This document shows positions 9,511 through 20,000 of a stretch of 20,000 nt of DNA, piece by piece (positions within the stretch are counted from its first letter, which is position 1; every line of letters begins with the position of its first letter). The notes below the pieces were generated by a model. The model searched no databases. It saw nothing but the letters and a program-made list of their open reading frames with translations, and was not told where the DNA came from. The translations under genes and the position numbers were made by a program. Source of the stretch: Neocallimastix lanati (nom. inval.) (taxonomy: Eukaryota > Neocallimastigomycota > Neocallimastigomycetes > Neocallimastigales > Neocallimastigaceae); assembly GCA_016946835.1 (NCBI GenBank), contig JACVTC010000009.1, forward strand, positions 1,345,001 to 1,365,000, in the 5' to 3' direction.

Positions 9511-11215
9511 TTAAAAAAAAGAGAAAAATGAATTCAATTAAAAATTTTATTATTATTATTTTATTGGAATTATTTCTTATTTTTTTATTTTTTTATTTTT
9601 TATTTCTTATTTTTTTTTTTTTTACTTAAGCTTTTGCATAGTAACTATTGTATTACTTTTTTCTTTTTATTCATATCATTCATGAATAGAAATAAAGAAA
9701 GTGACAATTTTTGTATATATAACTCTAATAAAATAATTTTATCTTATTAATTCATTCTAGTTATATATTTAAAGTTAATATGTGCTTATTTTTTTTTCTT
9801 TAATTTTAATTTTTTTTTTTTTCTTAATTTAAATTAATTTCATTTTATATTATAAAAAAAAATTAAGGTCTTTTTGTGATGTTTATATATTTTTAATTAT
9901 TATTATTATTATTAATGTAAAAAATCATACAATTTTATGTAGAATAAATATATATATTAAATTAAATAAAAAAATATATGATGCTTAATAGATTTTTATA
10001 TTAAATTAAATAAAAAAAATATATGATGCTTAATAAATTTTTATAAATTTTTATATTAATAATAATGATGATTATAAATTTATTAAGTAAATAAATAAAT
10101 AAATAAATTTTTTATACTAAAATATATGTAATTATTGTAATATATATGAATGAATAATTATTGTTTATTATAAATTATAAATTAATTTGGATTATATAAA
10201 CAATTTTATACAATAGAAATTTAATAATTGCTAATTTTTTTTATAAATATTAACTTTTAAATTAAAAAAAAAAATATTACTATTATATAATAATAATGAT
10301 ATAATAAATAATAATAATAACAAAAAAAAAAAAGTTAATAACAAAAATATATTAATATTAAAAATAATAAAATAAAATAAAGAAAATAAATATTGAAATG
10401 AATAATAATTATTAAGAATTTTAACTATTTACTCTTTAAATTTAAAATAATTAATATACATTAATATATAAAATGGATAAACTGGTATTAATTATATATA
10501 TTTTATAGTAATATTTTTTTTATTCTGTATTTATTTTTGATCTTTTTATTAATAATTATTTTATTATAATTATTTTACTAAAATTATTTTTAAAAGAAAA
10601 AAAAAATCAATATAAATTTAATATATTTTCTTGATATTGTCAAATAATAAAGATAAAAAAGAATTATTGTGAAATTGTATTTTATTGTGCAATTTCTTTA
10701 ATTACTTTTTTTAAAAATAATAATTATTATTATTCCATTATTATTATTATTTATGCTTCTTTTTTATTTTATCTTATAATTGTATAGTTATTAATCCTCT
10801 TTTTTTCTTCTCAATTCAATTTTTTTTATCCTCTTCATCTATTAAAAAAAATTTTTTTTGTTACTCATTTTAATTTATACTAAAAATTTAAAAAAAAAAA
10901 AATTTAAAAATCAAAAATCAAAAATTGAAAATTAAAAAAAATTTTTAAAACTTTAAAACTTTAAAATACAAATTCAATATATTGTAATATATTCATCAAT
11001 ATATTATGATTCCTATTCAATTTAATTATTAATTATAGCTTAATTTTTTTTTTTTAATTTCTTTAAACTTTGAAAAAAAAATAAATTAAAACTTCAAAGA
11101 TTCAAACTTTCTTTAATTATAAATTAAAGTTTAATATATTGTAATTAATTGGGAATATTAAATTCTTTATAGAAAAACTTTAAATAAACAAATTATATAC
11201 AAAGGATCAAATATA
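9372..11215. other. Gene-free AT-rich stretch
   Basis: No gene can be supported. It includes a long (AT)n run at 9456-9493 followed by T20, and a less AT-rich patch at 9630-9834 in which two plus-strand frames are equally open, so neither is convincing. A 44-bp tandem duplication lies at 9954-10042. The rest is AT-rich sequence with short A and T runs. Confidence 0.5.
9954..10042. repeat. 44-bp tandem duplication
   Basis: Two adjacent copies (9954-9997 and 9998-10042) share the core TATATGATGCTTAATA. They differ by one extra A and a G/A change. The GATGCTTAA core shows this is a true duplication rather than AT noise. Confidence 0.85.
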
Positions 11216-11218
11216 AAA

Positions 11219-11252
<34 letters not shown>
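11216..11252. repeat. (AAAT)n microsatellite
   Basis: About nine uninterrupted tetranucleotide copies directly before the 45-bp tandem repeats. A similar (AAAT)n run lies at 11579-11609, on the far side of that array. Confidence 0.9.
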
Positions 11253-11255
<3 letters not shown>

Positions 11256-11447
11256 AGATATTAATATTTAAATATATAATCATTATATAATTAAATAATT
11301 AGATATTAATAATTAAATATATAATCATTATCTAATTAAATAATTAGATATTAATAATTAAATATATAATCATATAATTAAATAATTAGATATTAATAAT
11401 TAAATATATAATCATTATATAATTAAATAATTAGATATTAATAATTT
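11251..11447. repeat. 45-bp minisatellite, about 4.4 copies
   Basis: Units start at 11251, 11296, 11341, 11383 and 11428, each with TAATTAGATATTAATA. Unit lengths are 45, 45, 42 and 45 bp, then a partial copy of about 20 bp. The third unit lacks three bases near its ATCAT. Copies are nearly identical, so the expansion looks recent. Confidence 0.9.
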
Positions 11448-11609
11448 AAAAAATTAAAAAAAATTTATATAAATAAATATAAATTAAAAATTATATCTAT
11501 ATATCTATATATAAATAAAATAAAAAAGAAATAATTAAATACTTAAAAAGGTATAAATTAATTAAATAGATTTTATTTAATAAATAAATAAATAAATAAA
11601 TAAATAAAT

Positions 11610-11881
11610 TAATGAAATATTTATATTTATATATATAAATATATAATTTTTATTTATTTAATTATGTGTTATGAATTTATTTCTATTAATAAAAATTTTA
11701 TTATTTAATTATTAACAATTATTAATGATTATTAATGAACGTGCAATGCTTTAGCTTGCTTCTATAATAAGCTTTAAGAATTAAACAATTAGATTACATT
11801 ATTATTATTTTTCTACAAAACACCCTGATCCATTATTGGTCAAATAAAATTAACTAAATTTTGTTAAATTATAAAGTTCTT

Positions 11882-11912
<31 letters not shown>

Positions 11913-12500
11913 TAAGAAATGGAGACATATTATAGGACTAGATAAAGGCTAATATAAGGTTTCTCTAAGAATAATGATTCTTATAGAAATTTTGTATCAT
12001 TAGTTTTTGATAATAGTTTTTTTTTTTTTTTTTTTTTTTTTTTTCTACTTTTTTTTTCTACTTTATATATATATATAATTTCAATATTATATAAAATCAA
12101 TAGGTATATTATAAATATATAAACTAATTTTTAAAATAATAAAGAGTCAAATTTAATATTTTTTTATTTTAATTTTTATTTTATTATATGTATTTTTTTT
12201 TTTTTTTTTTGAACTTTATATATATATAATAATTATAAGATTTAAAGTTATACAGAAAATTAATAAAATTAAAGTTAGGAAAAGAAAGTTAACATTTATA
12301 TGAAAAAAAAATAAAAGCAAAATAAAAATAAAAATAAAAAAATAAACAACGGAATACATAAAAACAAAAAATTAATATGTAAAAAATTATCTATTATTAT
12401 TAATTTAATTTATTTTTTTTTATAAACACTAATATCAATAAGAGTTGTAATTTAAAATTGTTAAAAAAAAAAGATGGTTTTTAAAATAATTCTATAATAT
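11610..12500. other. Gene-free stretch with a less AT-rich island
   Basis: No gene can be supported. Positions 11735-11880 are noticeably richer in G/C and carry short coding-like pieces on the minus strand (for example FYLTNNGSGCFVEK) interrupted by TAA codons. This may be a decayed gene fragment. T-runs occur at about 11880-11900, 12018-12044 and 12191-12210. Confidence 0.4.
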
Positions 12501-12505
12501 CAAGT

Positions 12506-12552
12506 GATTAAGACTGTTTAGTTAAATATATAATAACTAAACAATCTTAGTC
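12506..12552. repeat. Imperfect hairpin, 19-bp arms
   Basis: The arm GATTAAGACTGTTTAGTTA (12506-12524) pairs with 12534-12552 at 17 of 19 positions across a 9-nt loop. One of the two mismatches becomes a G-U wobble in RNA on either strand. ATATCA occurs close to both ends (12497-12502 and 12555-12560), which could be a target-site duplication. It may be a miniature element remnant or a small structured RNA. Confidence 0.65.
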
Positions 12553-12810
12553 TTATATCAGCTAGTTCTTTGAATTAAGTTAAAATTTTATAACTCATAT
12601 ATATATATATTTATAACCTTGATTTATTCATTAAATTTATAAATATAAATGAATGTTAATATATATTTAATTATTTTGTTAAATAAATACTTATTATAGA
12701 AAGGGTATTTCTTTAATATATGTATATTTATGAATTATTACATAATATATATAAATATTTTTATACTGAATAAAAAAATATATATTTATTTTATTTATGA
12801 TGATCAGTTA

Positions 12811-12843
<33 letters not shown>

Positions 12844-12969
12844 GAGAAATAATGAAAGAAGGGAGTAATACGTAATAAATAAATAAATAATAATAAAAGT
12901 ATTTATTAATAAATAGTAAATAATAAATAAACAATCTAATGCCACTAAATAAATAAACAACATAATTCA

Positions 12970-13820
12970 AGAAATTTCTTTAATACTCCTTTTTTTCAGA
13001 CTTCACTCAAGCAAAAAAAAAAATTTTTTTTAACAATATTAAAAAATACTCACTCATTTTAATTGTAACAATTTCATACTTTCGCAACAAAATAAACTAT
13101 ATTTCAAATGTAATTTAATTTTACTATAACTTGATTATCTTTTAATAATAAATTAATATTTTGTACCACCTAAGAAAATAATTATTAATTAAATAAAGTT
13201 TATAACATATAAAAATAATTCTAATATTATAGCAAAAAACTCATAAACATTAATGATAAGGAATAATACAATTTATATTAAATATTGATTTTAATAAATA
13301 TATCTATGTAAAAATGATTAAAGAACAACAACAATAATATAATAATAACACTGAAAGCTTTAATGATTTATCTTCTTAAGAATATATTTTTCATGATAAT
13401 TTTACTATTGTACAAAATTTAGTTTAAAACAGTTATAAATGATGCTTTTTTTTTTTTTTTTTAAACTATATTTTATATAAATATTAAATGAATTAATATT
13501 AGGGTATTTTATTCTGTTTTAAATACATATTTAATATATTCAACAAATATAGCACTTTTATCATATTTGTAACATATTTATAACATTTAAAACATAAATT
13601 ATACTTTATAAATTGTTTAAAAAATATCTTTAATGTATATAATACTCAAAGTATCAAAATACTTTTTTTATCTATTTATGATGTATTTCTCATTCATATT
13701 CATAAATTTGGTACTTTTTTTTTTTTCTTAAAGAAAGATATTATTTTAGTGAATAACTTTGTTATTTACTTCGTAGTGATATCGGCTTTCGTCAACTACA
13801 TTTCTTATCCCTCATAACTT
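12970..13820 (+). pseudogene. Possible decayed coding region
   Basis: A block with lower AT content and few homopolymers compared with its surroundings. Plus-strand frames show long coding-like pieces. The best runs from 13503 to a TAA at 13815-13817: 104 codons with a single TAA at 13581, including a hydrophobic stretch VNNFVIYFVVISAFV. Upstream in the same frame, 13260-13427 reads ...MIKEQQQ, TAA, YNNNTESFNDLSS, TAA, EYIFHDNFTIVQNLV, stop. The internal stops are mainly TAA, as expected for CAA decaying in an AT-biased genome. No ATG opens the long piece, and part of another frame is also open, so the case is suggestive only. The family is not recognised. Confidence 0.25.
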
Positions 13821-14553
13821 ATCTCAAAGTTATAGCTATATTATACTATTTATGTTGTTAAATAATGGATATTAAGAATATTTTTATCTGATTTGTTAAA
13901 AATAAGTGTTATTATTATTATAAATGATAAATATGTTAAAAATATAATATAAGTAACATATATGTTGGATATATCAAATATATGTATAATACACTAATAT
14001 TGATATATTATATATATATATATATGAAAATTTTGGTAAAAAATATGCTGATATAAAGAGTTAATTATATTTCGAAATGAAATAATAATAAAGACACAAA
14101 AGAAGATAACCTTTAATATATATATATATATATTTTTATTAAATTATTATGTTTATTTATTATATTAAAATCAGATGAGAAAATGCGAATAGAAATAGTT
14201 TTTTTTTTTTTTTTTTTTTTTGGTATAAAAAATATATATATTAGAAATAAATATATTTATTCTTTTTTTTTTTTTTTTTTTTTTTTTGTTATCAAAAATT
14301 TAATAAATAAATGTATTTAAATAATTGAAAATTAAAAAATAAAATAAAATAAATAAATAAATAAGCAAATAAATAAATATATGAATGAATAAATATATAA
14401 ATAAATAAAAAAGAATATATATATATTTTTTTTATTTTTTTTGGTTTTTTTCTTTTTTTCTTTTTCTTTTTTATATTATATAATTAATTTAATTAATTAA
14501 TATAATAACAATTCTTCATTAATATATAAATTATAGAAAAATTGTTTTAACAT

Positions 14554-14594
<41 letters not shown>

Positions 14595-15142
14595 ATTTAT
14601 GGTATGGTATCATTTAAATAACTTTTTCAAAAATCTATTTTTTTTTTTTTTTATATTAAAAATAAGATTAAATTTTTAATATGTATAAAATTTAAGATTT
14701 TTTTTTTTTTTTAACATTTTATTATAGGAATATTGTGCCCATATAAAATTTTTTTAATAGCGTATATATAATGATAAAATGAAGGTATTTTAATCATTTT
14801 GATGAATTATAATATAATATTTCAAATTAAACTCTATATTGGTCAATCAGTCAGTTTACAATATACCTCTTCTCTCTCTATATATATAATTCCTTTTTCA
14901 TTTCAATATCAGCAATTATTTACCATGCTAATTATTTGATATTGTTATTATTTTTTTATCTAAAACAATTGTAATATGTTCAGTATTTGTTGAAATTATT
15001 TTTAATTATTATTATATTCATATTCATTATTGTTTCTACTACCAACTTCTACTAAAACTAATTGAAATTTGGTTATTTTCTGAATTATTGATTTCTAATT
15101 TATATTTATTGATTTTTTTTTTTTTTGACTTTTTTTTTTTTA
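13821..15142. other. 3' flank of the flippase gene and AT desert
   Basis: No independent gene is seen. It has many T-tracts, including T34 at about 14557-14590, and AT runs. Positions 14820-15110 are less AT-rich and should include the 3' UTR of the leftward flippase gene; a possible extra terminal exon at about 15038-15094 is discussed under the gene. A small inverted repeat TATATTG/CAATATA lies at 14835-14865. Confidence 0.45.

Positions 15143-20000
<4,858 letters not shown>

Noticed and set aside
9630-9834. Coding-like patch on the plus strand
   Set aside because: Two frames are equally open, each with stops, so there is no basis to call a gene. It also warns against over-reading similar islands.
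13260-13427. TAA reassigned to Gln, as in ciliates
   Set aside because: QQQ-TAA-Y and SS-TAA-E look like Gln sites, but the RING-CH and flippase genes end at TAA, and about 2,000 codons of confident coding sequence use no internal TAA. Decay or chance is simpler.

Overview
This window comes from an extremely AT-rich eukaryotic nuclear genome. Three protein genes, all on the minus strand, sit in very AT-rich DNA full of long poly-T/poly-A tracts, (AT)n runs, (AAT)n microsatellites and heptamer arrays. Two of the genes carry GT...AG introns, and codons strongly prefer A/T at the third position. The many short AT-rich introns, the 4.7-6.7 kb AT deserts and the Asn/Ser/Gln/Thr low-complexity inserts fit an anaerobic gut fungus (Neocallimastigomycota) best. 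This is an inference from style. A dictyostelid is less likely, given 10 introns in about 1.4 kb of coding sequence and such large gaps between genes.

Layout. (1) Positions 1-2922, minus: the 5' part of a gene with at least 11 exons. It encodes a Thr/Ser-rich, then coiled-coil-like protein of unrecognised family. I assembled the exons by hand; they join without a frame break into 454 codons, and the 3' end lies beyond position 1. Several exons start with variants of VTLLCDE, so the protein appears to have grown by exon duplication. (2) Positions 2923-7668: gene-poor DNA with two long heptamer arrays in opposite orientation, a 40-bp perfect palindrome, (AAT)18, hairpins and poly-T tracts. (3) Positions 7669-8460, minus: an intronless RING-CH (C4HC3) protein with two predicted membrane helices, a MARCH-type E3 ubiquitin ligase candidate. 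(4) Positions 8461-15142: a second AT desert with tandem repeats, hairpins and a few islands of less extreme composition. One island near 13.0-13.8 kb may be a decayed coding region. (5) Positions 15143-20000, minus: the C-terminal two thirds of a P4-type ATPase (phospholipid flippase) in five exons, 5'-truncated by the window end. It has all the P/N-domain motifs, membrane segments in the C-terminal half, two large low-complexity insertions and a long hydrophilic tail.

The genes do not form an operon. The flippase and the RING-CH protein would both act at membranes, and the first gene looks structural, but nothing here links them functionally. The most unusual signals are the exon-aligned repeat of gene 1, the inverted heptamer arrays and the insertions in the flippase.
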